A stretch of 44,208 nucleotides of DNA from Actinomycetota bacterium (GCA_009702325.1 WLID01000011.1:1-44208); one strand, 5' to 3'. Shown: positions 31,844 through 40,375, counted from the stretch's first letter. Made by a program: numbers and translations. The notes: generated by a model not told the origin, from the letters alone.

Positions 31844-32401
31844 CTACGCGCCGAGGATGATTGCGAGCTGCCCGCCGTGCAAAGCGGAGCGGCGCACACC
31901 GTCGATCGGCCCAACGACCTTGATCCCGAGATCGCGGGCGAGGCGTCGACCTTCGGCTGCGAAGCCCGGCCGATACATGACGACGCTCGACGCGTAATCC
32001 TGGCGTTTCGCGTTCCCGGTACTCGCGACCTTATAGCCGAGGTGCTGGAGACGGCTTGCGGCAGCAGCGGCAGCACCGTGGCGCCCGTTGCCGTTCAACA
32101 CCGCGATGTGGAGATGGGTGCGCATGATCTTCGGCTGTACGGCCGCGGCAACCTTCTGGGCGTGACGAATCGCCACCGCCTTCTTGACGACTGCCTTCGG
32201 AACAACCGGTGCAGGGGTGAACGCGGCGGCGGCGGCATGTCGCTGCACCGCATGTGACACGGGCTTCGCGAGCATCACGGCCGCGGCTGCGAGTAGGAGG
32301 ACGAGCTCAATCGCCGCGACGAGGCTGGCGATGATCGTCGCCCGCCGCCAGGGGCGGACAAGCTCGTGCGGGCTGTTGAGTGGAGCGTCCACAGGTGGCA
32401 C
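31844..32401 (-). CDS. Membrane-anchored LytR C-terminal (LytR_C) domain protein
   Basis: 185 residues. A cytoplasmic basic stretch is followed by one helix (ATIIASLVAAIELVLLLAAA), an Ala/Val/Lys-rich linker and a LytR_C domain (about 97-185). In that domain HIAVLNGNGRHGAAAAAASRLQ, GYKVASTGNAK and GPIDGVRRSALHGGQLAIILG are typical. The domain often comes with LytR-CpsA-Psr enzymes that link polymers to peptidoglycan. This protein has only the C-terminal part, so it is an accessory rather than the transferase. The start is GTG. It follows the epimerase gene on the same strand by 45 bases and could share its transcript. Confidence 0.83.
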   Translation of the reverse strand: MPPVDAPLNSPHELVRPWRRATIIASLVAAIELVLLLAAAAVMLAKPVSHAVQRHAAAAAFTPAPVVPKAVVKKAVAIRHAQKVAAAVQPKIMRTHLHIAVLNGNGRHGAAAAAASRLQHLGYKVASTGNAKRQDYASSVVMYRPGFAAEGRRLARDLGIKVVGPIDGVRRSALHGGQLAIILGA

Positions 32402-32446
32402 CGAATTTCTCCGGGGCGCGACGGACTCCTTCGTCGGTGCGGTGAA

Positions 32447-33337
32447 TCAGCCTTGAAACCAGGCGAGCGTGTGGCGTAGGCCGTCCTCGAGTGAGGCCTG
32501 CGCCTGCCACCCAAGCACCGCTTGTGCGTGCGTGACATCGAGCGCCGACCGTTGTACGTCGCCGAGGCGGGCAGGCTCGAACGTGGGCTCGGCCGTGGTG
32601 CCGACGACGGTGGCGCAGGCACGGTGGAGCTCGAGAACGGTGGTCTCTCGTCCCGTGCCGATGTTGTAGATGTCGCCGGGAGCGCCGACGGCCGCGAGCA
32701 GCGCACTCACGATGTCGCCGACGTAGATGAAGTCGCGTGTCTGCTGCCCGTCGCCGAAGATCGCTGTGGCCTGGCCGGCGGCGAGGCGCTCAAGGAAGAT
32801 CGAAGCAACGCCGCCTTCGAGGGTTGCCTCCTGGCGCGGGCCGAACACGTTGCCGAAACGCAAGACGATGTTGTTCGTGCCGTGGATCCGGTTCCACGCG
32901 GTCAGGTATTGCTCGCCGCAAAGCTTCGCGACGCCATACGGCGACATCGGCCGGAGGGTGGCCTGCTCCGTGGCTGGCCCATCGCACTCGCCGTAGATCG
33001 CCCCGCCCGTGGAGGAGAAGATCACCTGGGCGCCCGCGTGCCTGGCCGCTTCGAGGATGGCGATCGTGCCCACGACGTTGACCTGTGCGTCGCGGGAGGG
33101 TTCGCGCACCGACGTCTGAACATCGGCTTGGGCCGCGAGGTGGAAGATGACGTCGGCGCCAGTCGCGTCGATGCCGTCGCGGATGTCAGCGACGGTGAGC
33201 GTTGCACCTGCCGCAAGGTTCTCACGCTTCCCCGACGAGAGGTCATCAACAACGGTGACCGAATCGCCTCGCGCCAGGAGCGCGTCGACGAGGTTCGATC
33301 CGATGAAGCCGGCTCCGCCGGTGACTACAGCTCGCAT
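32447..33337 (-). CDS. NAD-dependent UDP-glucose 4-epimerase-like SDR
   Basis: A 296-residue extended SDR. TGGAGFIGSN at the N-terminus binds NAD, the active site is SSTGGAIYGE with tyrosine and lysine in YGVAK, and LRFGNVFGPRQ and QTRDFIYVGDIV are the GalE-type substrate region. It likely interconverts a UDP-hexose for surface-sugar synthesis, in line with the O-antigen ligase-like gene nearby. The start MRAVVTGGAGF is 21 bases from the oppositely directed tmk start. No good ribosome site is seen, so a leaderless message is likely. It is not necessarily galactose-specific. Confidence 0.85.
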   Translation of the reverse strand: MRAVVTGGAGFIGSNLVDALLARGDSVTVVDDLSSGKRENLAAGATLTVADIRDGIDATGADVIFHLAAQADVQTSVREPSRDAQVNVVGTIAILEAARHAGAQVIFSSTGGAIYGECDGPATEQATLRPMSPYGVAKLCGEQYLTAWNRIHGTNNIVLRFGNVFGPRQEATLEGGVASIFLERLAAGQATAIFGDGQQTRDFIYVGDIVSALLAAVGAPGDIYNIGTGRETTVLELHRACATVVGTTAEPTFEPARLGDVQRSALDVTHAQAVLGWQAQASLEDGLRHTLAWFQG

Positions 33338-33358
33338 GGGCCGTATCGTAGGGAGACG

Positions 33359-33952
33359 ATGTTCATTTCGTTCGAGGGTGTCGACGGTTCCGGGAAAAGC
33401 ACCCAGGCAGGGCTGCTTGCGTCGGCGCTCCGCGAAGCAGGTTTCGAGGTTATCGAGACGCGCGAACCAGGGGGCACCCCGCTTGGCGAACAGGTGCGGA
33501 CAATGCTCTTGCACGGTGCGGATATGACCCCGTGGGCCGAGGCCGCGCTGTTTGCTGCTTCGCGTGCCCAGCACGTCGAAGCGGTGATTCGGCCTGCGCT
33601 TGAGCGAGGCGCCTGGGTTGTGTGCGATCGGTACGTTGATTCGTCGGTCGTCTACCAAGGGGTCGTTCGCGGCCTCGGCGCTGAGGCGGTCTACGACCTC
33701 AATCGCGTGGTGACGCGCGAGCTGATGCCGCAACAGACCTTCGTGCTTGATCTCGACGCGGCCACCTCGCGGGCGCGCCAGGATGGCGAGCTCGACCGGA
33801 TCGAGCGGGAGGATGACTCGTTCCGGGCGCGCGTTGTCGCTGCCTATCGCGACCTCGCCTCCCGCGACCCTGAGCGTGTCGTTGTGCTCGATGCATCACT
33901 TCCCGTCGCCGAGCTCGCCGAGCGGATTCGCGAACGTGTTCTCGCAGGTTAG
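33359..33952 (+). CDS. tmk: Thymidylate kinase
   Basis: A 197-residue dTMP kinase that makes dTDP. The P-loop is EGVDGSGKST (6-15), EPGGTPLGE follows, the DRY motif is VVCDRYVDSS and the LID region is DGELDRIEREDDSF. PEQRA/R-type positions lie in PWAEAALFAASRAQHVEA. The start ATG has GGGAG 4 bases upstream, and the length is standard. A longer in-frame opening upstream runs antisense to the epimerase and was rejected. It overlaps holB by 17 bases, the usual tmk-holB pairing of bacteria. Confidence 0.95.
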   Translation: MFISFEGVDGSGKSTQAGLLASALREAGFEVIETREPGGTPLGEQVRTMLLHGADMTPWAEAALFAASRAQHVEAVIRPALERGAWVVCDRYVDSSVVYQGVVRGLGAEAVYDLNRVVTRELMPQQTFVLDLDAATSRARQDGELDRIEREDDSFRARVVAAYRDLASRDPERVVVLDASLPVAELAERIRERVLAG

Positions 33953-34985
33953 GGAGCAGCAGGAGGCCAAGCGCCTCTTGCAGGCTGCGCTCGGGGAGGG
34001 GCCTGCTCACGCGTACCTCTTCCATGGCCCGGCGGGCGTTGGAAAGTCGTCGCTCGCGCGGGCGTTCGGCCGTGCGCTCCTGAAGACCGAGCGCGAGGTG
34101 CACCCCGATCTCTATGAGCTCGAGCCGCTCGGTGACATGATCCGGATCGATGCGGTGCGTGATCTTCGACGCGACCTGCACATGCGGCCGTTTGAGAGCG
34201 ACCGGCGTATCTACATCGTCCATGGCGCCGACAGGCTGGGTCAGGATGCGTCCGACTCGCTGCTCAAAGATCTTGAGGAACCCCCGTCGTACGCGGTGAT
34301 CATCTTGATCGCCGACGACCTGGGGCCGATCTCGGCGACGATCCGTTCGCGCTGCCAGGCGGTTCCGTTTCGGCGGCTGTCCGAGAAGGCGGTGCGGGAG
34401 ATCGTCGACGCGCGCGTGCCAGACGCCTCCCCCGAGCGGCGAACCGCGCTGGCTCGCGTTGCGGGCGGCCGGCTTGATCGGCTCGAACGGCTGCTCGATC
34501 CCGGCGCGGCGGCACGTCGTGAACGTCTTGTCGAGGTCGCCCGCTCGGTGTATCGCGACGCCGCGTTCGACCCGGCCGCCGCCGCCGACGTGTTGCTTGA
34601 GTGCGCGAAAGATCGCGCCGAACACGCGCGGGCAATCGAGGAGGCCCGGTTATCGCAGCTTGACCTTCCCGAGAAGGAAGCGGAGCAGCGTGTGAAGCGT
34701 GCTCAGCGCGGTGCCGAGCGCGACGAGCTCCTCGCCCAGTTGGAGGAGCTTGCTGGCTGGTATCGCGATCTCGTGGTTGTCGGTGTCGGTGCCGACAGCG
34801 CCGCCATCCATCTCGATCGCATCGACGACCTGCGGGCAGACGCAAGCCGCGATCGGCTGCTGGGAGCGGAGAACGCGGCCGAGACGGTGCGTGCCGCATG
34901 GCGTCGCCTCGAGGAGTTCAACCTGTCGTCACCGCTTGCGCTTGAAGCGCTGTGGATTCGTGTTCACCGAGAACTCGCGCTCTAG
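33936..34985 (+). CDS. holB: DNA polymerase III delta-prime subunit, lacking the zinc module
   Basis: A 349-residue AAA+ clamp-loader subunit. Walker A is GPAGVGKSS (31-39), DLYELEPLG then IRIDAVRDL marks the region after it, and the SRC motif is TIRSRCQAVPF. ADRLGQDASDSLLKDLEEPP is the Walker B-like segment with the usual partial loss in delta-prime. The four-cysteine zinc module normally found between Walker A and HPDLYE is absent: only about 10 residues (RALLKTEREV) stand there. The start GTG overlaps the tmk stop by 17 bases. It loads the beta clamp together with the gamma/tau and delta subunits. Confidence 0.88.
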   Translation: MFSQVREQQEAKRLLQAALGEGPAHAYLFHGPAGVGKSSLARAFGRALLKTEREVHPDLYELEPLGDMIRIDAVRDLRRDLHMRPFESDRRIYIVHGADRLGQDASDSLLKDLEEPPSYAVIILIADDLGPISATIRSRCQAVPFRRLSEKAVREIVDARVPDASPERRTALARVAGGRLDRLERLLDPGAAARRERLVEVARSVYRDAAFDPAAAADVLLECAKDRAEHARAIEEARLSQLDLPEKEAEQRVKRAQRGAERDELLAQLEELAGWYRDLVVVGVGADSAAIHLDRIDDLRADASRDRLLGAENAAETVRAAWRRLEEFNLSSPLALEALWIRVHRELAL

Positions 34986-34988
34986 CCG

Positions 34989-35807
34989 GTGAACATCCTT
35001 CTCCTGAAGCTCACAGTCACTCCGATTGTGATCGCAATCGCCACGCTCGCGGCGCGCCGGTACGGCCCTGTGGTGGGCGGGTGGCTGATCGGACTGCCGG
35101 TGACGGCTGGGCCGGTGACGGTGTTTCTCAACGCATCGCATGGGCCAGCGTTTGCCTCCCGAACAGCAGCGGGCGTCGTTGGGGGCGTTACGGCGCAAGG
35201 GCTGTTTGTGCTCGGCTTCGCTGCTGCAATGCGGACCGGCCGGGGCTGGCGGTTTGGCATCGCGGTTGCGTCGGTGGTGTTCCTGGCCTCGGCGTTTGCG
35301 ATGCGTGCACTGGGGCTCGACACCCTCGCGTTCGCGGTGCTTGCCGTGGTGACGCTCCTTGTCGGAATCAAGCTCGTCCGCGCCGACGGTGCCGGCGTGC
35401 GCGTCGCGCCGCCAAAGTGGGATCTGCCGTTGCGCATGGCGCTTGCCACCGCACTTGTCGTCACGGTGACGGCTGCCGCGTCGTCGCTTGGGCCGGTGCT
35501 GAGCGGCGTGCTGACGACCTACCCGATCCTCTCGACGTTGCTCGCAGTGTTCGCATTTCGAAATGGGGGGCTTGCACCGGCACTGTCGGTCTACCGCGGC
35601 CTGCTGCTCGGCCTTTTCGCACTCGAATCGTTCGCGCTCACCGCATCGCTCCTGCTCGGCCACGTGTCGAGTGCCGTGACATTCGCCGCCGCGTTCGGCG
35701 CGGCTTTTGGATGCCAGGCCGTCACGCTGATCGCCGTGCAAGCGAGCCGCCGAAGGATCGCTGCTGCCGAGCGCCGTGCTGCGTTGGCCTCGGCGAGGCT
35801 GATATAA
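34989..35807 (+). CDS. Polytopic membrane protein of unknown function
   Basis: 272 residues, about eight hydrophobic helices. The two halves look alike: GGWLIGLPVTAGPVTVF near 30-46 and LSGVLTTYPILSTLLAVFAF near 171-190 share a G-x-L-x3-P-x3-x-x-x-VF pattern, suggesting a duplicated, pseudo-symmetric transporter fold. The end is basic (SRRRIAAAERR). No family is recognised. It starts with GTG only 3 bases after the holB stop and runs 12 bases before the aldolase-like gene, so it is part of the tmk-holB run. Its partner or cargo is unknown. Confidence 0.65.
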   Translation: MNILLLKLTVTPIVIAIATLAARRYGPVVGGWLIGLPVTAGPVTVFLNASHGPAFASRTAAGVVGGVTAQGLFVLGFAAAMRTGRGWRFGIAVASVVFLASAFAMRALGLDTLAFAVLAVVTLLVGIKLVRADGAGVRVAPPKWDLPLRMALATALVVTVTAAASSLGPVLSGVLTTYPILSTLLAVFAFRNGGLAPALSVYRGLLLGLFALESFALTASLLLGHVSSAVTFAAAFGAAFGCQAVTLIAVQASRRRIAAAERRAALASARLI

Positions 35808-35819
35808 GAGCCAGGAGCT

Positions 35820-36905
35820 ATGTCTGCCCAACCTCACGTCCAGAGCTATGCGGTCATCGGTGAGATCGATCCGCGGCTCACTGACCTTGTTCGCGATCTG
35901 AGCGCCGCGTTTGACGCCGTGGGCTTTACGCCTGACGGCGAGGCCAAGGACGCGGGCATTGTGATCAACGCGGTCGATCCTGCAGCGCCGCAGCCGTTCC
36001 GTCGCGGCGCCCGCGGAACGTTCGTTGCTGCGCTGTATGTGCAGGACAACGAGCCAGCGGATGGTTTGAAGGAGACCTACCCGATGCTTGTGCGTGCACT
36101 CGCGAACATCGTTCTGCTGTACGTGCCAGGAAGTGGCGTGTACTTCACGACGATGGAGCGCGGGCACTACCACGTGCGCGAAGGTGCCGGTGCCTCGCTC
36201 GGCGAAGCGGTGTTCGACCGTCTCCGCCCGCTCGCAACGTCACGTCTTGTGATCGACAACGAATTTCGCCCTGACCTTGAGCCGGAGCTATGGGACGGTG
36301 ACGACAAGACCGAGGAGATGAAGGCGGTTGGTCGGCGGCTCGACGATCTGGGGCTGCTGCCCGCACCGTTCCCGATCGAGGAGCTGCTGAGCGAGCGTGA
36401 GCTTCGCCATGTTCAGCGCCTCTACGGCATCGGCGGACTCTCGTACGGCAACCTCTCCGCGCGCCTCGACGACAACCGGTTCTGGATGAGCGCGAGTGGT
36501 GTCGACAAGGGCAAGCTTGAGACCCCCGGCCGCGACATTCTGCTCGTCACGGGCTACGAACCTGATGCTGCCCGGATGATCTTGAGCGTTCCGCCGGGAA
36601 TCGAGCCGCGACGTGTTTCGGTCGATGCGATCGAACATTGGATGATCTATCAGCACCACCCGAACGTCGGCGCGATCCTGCACGTGCACGCGTGGATGGA
36701 CGGGATTCCCGCCACCGACGTGAACTTCCCATGTGGCACCGCGGAGCTTGCCGACAGCGTCTCGAAGCTGATCGACGCCGAGCCGGATCCTGCCCATGCA
36801 GTGATCGGCCTCCGCAATCACGGCATTACGGCGACGGGTGAGAACCTCGATGAGATTCTCGACCGGATCCTGCCGCGGTTGCAGCTCCAGGTCCCGATGA
36901 CCTGA
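35820..36905 (+). CDS. Class II aldolase/adducin-domain protein with an extra N-terminal domain
   Basis: 361 residues. The C-terminal part (about 185-358) is a class II aldolase/adducin domain. GLSYGNLSARL is the substrate loop, E272 is a candidate for the acidic residue, H288 and H290 (ILHVHAW) and H334 (LRNHGIT) are the zinc ligands. The N-terminal 175 residues form a domain I cannot assign, including NIVLLYVPGSGVYFTTMERGH. AGGAG stands 5 bases before the ATG. It follows the membrane gene and precedes an SDR by 10 bases. The substrate is unknown; L-fuculose- or methylthioribulose-type reactions are examples of the family, not a claim for this protein. Confidence 0.78.
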   Translation: MSAQPHVQSYAVIGEIDPRLTDLVRDLSAAFDAVGFTPDGEAKDAGIVINAVDPAAPQPFRRGARGTFVAALYVQDNEPADGLKETYPMLVRALANIVLLYVPGSGVYFTTMERGHYHVREGAGASLGEAVFDRLRPLATSRLVIDNEFRPDLEPELWDGDDKTEEMKAVGRRLDDLGLLPAPFPIEELLSERELRHVQRLYGIGGLSYGNLSARLDDNRFWMSASGVDKGKLETPGRDILLVTGYEPDAARMILSVPPGIEPRRVSVDAIEHWMIYQHHPNVGAILHVHAWMDGIPATDVNFPCGTAELADSVSKLIDAEPDPAHAVIGLRNHGITATGENLDEILDRILPRLQLQVPMT

Positions 36906-36915
36906 TCCGACGCCT

Positions 36916-37872
36916 GTGACCACATTCGTTACCGGCGCGACAGGCTTCCTCGGCGGCCATCTCGTGCGTGAACTGATTGAACGCGGCGAGCAGGTGCGTG
37001 CGCTGGCACGCCCGACATCGGATGTGCGGGAGCTTGTCGACCTTGGGGTCGAGATCGCGCCGGGCGACCTGAGCGATGACTTTGCGCTCGCGCGTGCAGC
37101 AGAGGGTTGCGATCGCGTGTTCCACCTCGCCGGCCTTGTGACGCACGACCGGCGACGTCGCGGTGAGCTGAACGAGATCAACGTCGAAGGCACCCGGCGC
37201 GTTCTGAACGCAGCCGAGCCTGGTGCGCGCGTTGTCTACGTCTCGAGTGTCGCTGCCGTCGGCCCGGCCGCCGCGCTCAACGCACCGGCGACGGAGGATC
37301 AGCCGTTTCCGAAGCGCGCGATCGGGCTGCCGTATGCCGACAGCAAACGGGCCGCAGAGGCTGTTGTTGCGGAGGCTGTCGCGCGCGGCGTCGACGTCGT
37401 CATCGCCAATCCGGGGTTCCTGATCGGGCCAGGGGATGTCTACAAGGTGTCGACGTGGCCTCTCGCCGCATATCTGGCGGGGAAGTTGCGTTTCTCGACC
37501 GACGGGGCACTCTCGTTCACCGATGCGCGTGACGTGGCCGCCGCATTGCCGGTGCTCGCCGACCGCGGTCGAACGGGTGAGCGGACGATTCTCGCGAACC
37601 GAGACGGCAACGCGTCATGGTCGCAGTTCTTTGCGCGGATCGCGGCGGTCTCAGGAGTGAAGCGTGTTGTCGTGAAGTTCCCGCCGCCGATCGCGATCGC
37701 TTCGGCAACGATCGTTCCGTGGCCGGTGCGCGCCGACGAGGTGCGCGCCGCCGCCCATTGGTGGGTGTACGACCCGGCAAAGGCTGAGCGGGAGCTCGAC
37801 TACCGCCCGCGTGGGCTGGACGAAGCGATCGAAGCGACGATCGCCGACCAGCAACTGCTCGCCCGCACGTAG
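36916..37872 (+). CDS. NAD(P)-dependent epimerase/dihydroflavonol-reductase-like SDR
   Basis: A 318-residue extended SDR, near the HpnA/dihydroflavonol-4-reductase type. TFVTGATGFLGGHLVREL is the cofactor loop, VRALARPTSDVRELVDLGVEIAPGDLSD is the family segment (in parts), VVYVSSVAAVG holds the serine and the tyrosine-lysine pair is in YADSKRAAE. It starts with GTG, 10 bases after the aldolase-like gene, and ends the run that began with tmk. The family reduces or epimerises sugars, flavonoid-like ketones or hopanoid-linked sugars. The substrate is unknown. Confidence 0.8.
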   Translation: MTTFVTGATGFLGGHLVRELIERGEQVRALARPTSDVRELVDLGVEIAPGDLSDDFALARAAEGCDRVFHLAGLVTHDRRRRGELNEINVEGTRRVLNAAEPGARVVYVSSVAAVGPAAALNAPATEDQPFPKRAIGLPYADSKRAAEAVVAEAVARGVDVVIANPGFLIGPGDVYKVSTWPLAAYLAGKLRFSTDGALSFTDARDVAAALPVLADRGRTGERTILANRDGNASWSQFFARIAAVSGVKRVVVKFPPPIAIASATIVPWPVRADEVRAAAHWWVYDPAKAERELDYRPRGLDEAIEATIADQQLLART

Positions 37873-38057
37873 CGTTTCGGGTTCCGCGCCGACCCGGAGG
37901 AGGGAGATCCCCCGGGCCGCGCGGTAGACGAACTGGGAGCGACGGTACCGACGGATTTCGCGAGCGTGGGTCGACGGGGTGTGTCGATCGGGTGGCGGTC
38001 CGGTATGCCGGGTGGCATGGGGGGAACCGTCCGGTGAACGTGGGTGCTACCCGTACC
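37873..38057 (+). other. Intergenic region upstream of pyrophosphatase with possible hairpins
   Basis: 185 bases without a gene. ATGCC-GGGT-GGCAT near 38006-38019 forms a 5-base-pair hairpin, and a flanking pair CGGT/ACCG could enclose it. No promoter is clear and no known riboswitch is recognised. It is GC-rich and may simply be the leader of ppa. Confidence 0.3.
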
Positions 38058-38564
38058 ATGGACGCAATGAGCGAACACATTGTTTTCGTAGAGATCCCTT
38101 CGGGCTCCCGCAATAAGTACGAATTTGACGAGGAGCTTGGCGCAATCGTCTTCGACCGCCGCCTCTTCACATCAATGAGCTACCCGGCCGATTACGGCTA
38201 CATCGAAGGGACTCTCGCCGAAGACGGCGACCCGCTCGATGCACTCGTCCTCGTGGGTGAGCCGACGTTCCCTGGCTGTCGCATTCGCGTGCGCCCGGTT
38301 GGCGTCTTCCACATGGAGGACGAGAAGGGTGTCGACGACAAGGTGATTTGCGTGCCGCTCAAGGATCCGGCTTGGATGCGTGCGACTGACATCCACGACA
38401 TCCCGTCAGAGCTGCGCAACGAGATCGAGCACTTCTTCCAGGTCTACAAGGATTTGGAGCAGGTGCAGACGATCACGCGTGGGTACGGCAACCGTGTTGA
38501 GGCGATGAAGGTCATCGAATCAGCGACCAAGCGGCTCGCCGACCACAAGCTCACGGTCGCCTAG
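38058..38564 (+). CDS. ppa: Inorganic pyrophosphatase, family I
   Basis: A 168-residue soluble pyrophosphatase that pulls biosynthesis forward by splitting PPi. VEIPSGSRNKYEFDEELG, YPADYGYIEGTLAEDGDPLDALVL and EDEKGVDDKVICVP carry the metal-binding aspartates (DGDPLDAL) and lysine/arginine phosphate contacts of the family. FFQVYKDLEQ and the tail are normal. The start is the ATG at 38058 or, 9 bases later, 38067; no ribosome site separates them. The stop overlaps the convergent EamA gene by 14 bases. It is monocistronic. Confidence 0.93.
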   Translation: MDAMSEHIVFVEIPSGSRNKYEFDEELGAIVFDRRLFTSMSYPADYGYIEGTLAEDGDPLDALVLVGEPTFPGCRIRVRPVGVFHMEDEKGVDDKVICVPLKDPAWMRATDIHDIPSELRNEIEHFFQVYKDLEQVQTITRGYGNRVEAMKVIESATKRLADHKLTVA

Positions 38565-39456
38565 GTTTCGCGTGCCCGACCCGGGCACGTTGGCTGACAG
38601 CGACGCTCGCGATCACACCGACAGCGGCAAGCAGGATCGTCCATGAGACGTGCTCACCGAGCGTGAGCGCGCTCCAGCCGACCGTCATGAGTGCCTGGAA
38701 TAGCTGGATCTGGCCAACGCGGGCCACGCCACCCATGGCGAGGCCCGCGTACCAGAACACAAAGCCAAGGAACATTGAGGCGATGGCCGAGTAGAGGAAG
38801 CCGGCGAGCGCTTTTGTTCCTGGCATGCTCGCGGGCAGGGTGAACGCGGCGACGATGATCGACACGGGAAGGCTGACGACGAGCGCCCAGCTGATCGTCT
38901 CGATTGCGCCGAGCGTGCGTGCGATCGCTGCGCCCTCGGCGTAGCCCATGCCGCACACGGCGACTGCGACGAGGAGGTATCCGTCGGCCAGTGAGAGCCC
39001 TCCGCCTGCCTGTTGCACCGCGAACGTCGTGACGATCGCAACCCCGGCGAGTGCGGCAAGCCAGAACTTCAGGCCAGGCCGCTCGTGCGCGCGCAGCACC
39101 GCGAACACGGAGGTTGCTGCAGGGAGGAGCGCGATCACGATCGCCCCATGGGCCGAACCGGTGCGCTGCAGTGCCAGTGCGCTCAGCACAGGGAAGCCGA
39201 CGACAATGCCGCCCGCAGTGATCGCGAGACGTGTCGCCTCGCTGCGTGTTGGTCGACGCGCTTTGACGAGCCAGAGCGTTGGGATCGCGAACGCGGCGGC
39301 GACAACGGCGCGGCCGAACGCGATGAACCATGGACTGAACCCATGCAGCGCGAACTTCGTTGCAGGGAACGTGAACGAGAAGATCGCGACACCCAGGAAC
39401 CCAAGCGCGGCACCTTCGAGCGTGCGGCGCCTGTCTGTCTTCGGGGCCGCGTCCAT
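38551..39456 (-). CDS. EamA-family (DMT) transporter
   Basis: A 301-residue protein with about ten hydrophobic helices in two EamA repeats (about 15-135 and 155-290). AIFSFTFPATKFALHGFSP opens the first and LYSAIASMFLGFVFWYAGLAMGGVARVGQIQ with TVGWSALTLGEHVSW the second. Family members export amino acids, purines or other small metabolites, and the substrate is not evident. It overlaps the pyrophosphatase stop by 14 bases on the opposite strand and diverges from the tRNA gene. Confidence 0.85.
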   Translation of the reverse strand: MDAAPKTDRRRTLEGAALGFLGVAIFSFTFPATKFALHGFSPWFIAFGRAVVAAAFAIPTLWLVKARRPTRSEATRLAITAGGIVVGFPVLSALALQRTGSAHGAIVIALLPAATSVFAVLRAHERPGLKFWLAALAGVAIVTTFAVQQAGGGLSLADGYLLVAVAVCGMGYAEGAAIARTLGAIETISWALVVSLPVSIIVAAFTLPASMPGTKALAGFLYSAIASMFLGFVFWYAGLAMGGVARVGQIQLFQALMTVGWSALTLGEHVSWTILLAAVGVIASVAVSQRARVGHAKPRRP

Positions 39457-39537
39457 CCGGCGAGGCTACCGATCCGGTGGGTTGGAGCGGCGTACGCGCG
39501 GGCCGTCGCTCCCCGCTCGCTACACTCAGCCCCGTTC

Positions 39538-39610
39538 GCCGACGTAGCTCAGCTGGTAGAGCACTTCACTCGTAATGAAGGGGTCCGCGGTTCAAGTCCG
39601 CGCGTCGGCT
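39538..39610 (+). tRNA. tRNA-Thr, anticodon CGU
   Basis: A 73-base cloverleaf. The acceptor arm GCCGACG pairs with CGTCGGC, the D-arm is GCTC-AGCTGGTA-GAGC, the anticodon arm is CTTCA-CTCGTAA-TGAAG with CGT as anticodon (reads ACG, Thr), and the T-arm is CGCGG-TTCAAGT-CCGCG. The discriminator is U and the CCA is not encoded. A TACACT -10-like hexamer lies 12 bases upstream (39521-39526), without a clear -35. Confidence 0.95.
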
Positions 39611-39655
39611 CTAGGCGAAGACCCGCCTCCGGCGGGCATGAGGCATGATCCGCGC

Positions 39656-40375
39656 ATGGTTGTCCTCGGCGGCTTCCTCGTCGCCATGGCGGCGCTTCTC
39701 GCAGGCGCGTCGGGCTTCGGGCTCGGACTCACCGCAACACCGGCGCTGCTGCTCTCCGGGTTTTCGTTGCCGTTCGTGATCACCGTCAACCTGCTTGTGT
39801 CTGTCGCGACCCGGATCTCGGTGGTGTGGCGCTTGCGGTCGCACATCCAGTCGCGCCGTGCGGGTCTGCTGATCGTGGGTGCGGCTCCCGGCCTGTGGCT
39901 TGGCTCGCGCGCCGTCGGCACGTTCGATGCGCACACGTTGAAGGTCGGGGCCGGGATCGTCGTCGCAGCGGCGGCGCTCGCGCTCGGCTGGTCGGAACGT
40001 CGACCATTCACGTTCCGCACCCGCTTTCTCACACCGGTCGCTGGCTTCTTTGGCGGCTTCCTCGGCACGACCACCTCGCTGATCGGGATTCCGCCGGCGC
40101 TCCTACTCACCCAACGGCGGGTAGCGACGCAGGCGTTCTTTGCTGACCTCGGCGTGTACTTCGTGGTGACCTCGTCACTCGGCCTTGCGGTGCTCGCCGC
40201 CGACCACCGCTTCAGCGGTGCGGCCGCCCGCGACACGCTCTACTGGCTGCCAGGCGTGCTCGCTGCGAACGTCGTCGGCACGACGCTCGGACTGCGCATG
40301 CCTGAGGCGCTCTTCCGCCGATTCGCGCTCACGATCGCGTTCTGCGCCGGCATCCTCACTGTCACGACCGCGTAA
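39656..40375 (+). CDS. TauE/SafE (TSUP) family permease
   Basis: 239 residues, about eight hydrophobic helices in the TSUP layout. LVAMAALLAGASGFGLGLTATPALLL is the first conserved loop and VAGFFGGFLGTTTSLIGIPPALLL the second, the two-fold repeat of the family that carries sulfite, sulfoacetate or other organosulfur anions. The start MVVLGGFLVA was chosen; an ATG 18 bases upstream lies directly behind a 6-base GC hairpin (39622-39636). It stands 45 bases after the tRNA. It is convergent with the SDR gene, with 4 bases between stops. Confidence 0.83.
   Translation: MVVLGGFLVAMAALLAGASGFGLGLTATPALLLSGFSLPFVITVNLLVSVATRISVVWRLRSHIQSRRAGLLIVGAAPGLWLGSRAVGTFDAHTLKVGAGIVVAAAALALGWSERRPFTFRTRFLTPVAGFFGGFLGTTTSLIGIPPALLLTQRRVATQAFFADLGVYFVVTSSLGLAVLAADHRFSGAAARDTLYWLPGVLAANVVGTTLGLRMPEALFRRFALTIAFCAGILTVTTA

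Noticed and set aside
32522..33358. Long N-terminal extension of thymidylate kinase
   Set aside because: The extension is antisense to the epimerase gene and unlike any kinase; the conserved protein begins at 33359 with its own ribosome site.
34929..36173. 414-codon open frame antisense to the membrane protein and aldolase genes
   Set aside because: It has charged low-complexity composition, spans two real genes and has no ribosome site or motif.
39538..39610. tRNA-Thr as an integration site of a mobile element
   Set aside because: No integrase, direct repeat of the tRNA 3' end or composition change is seen on either side.
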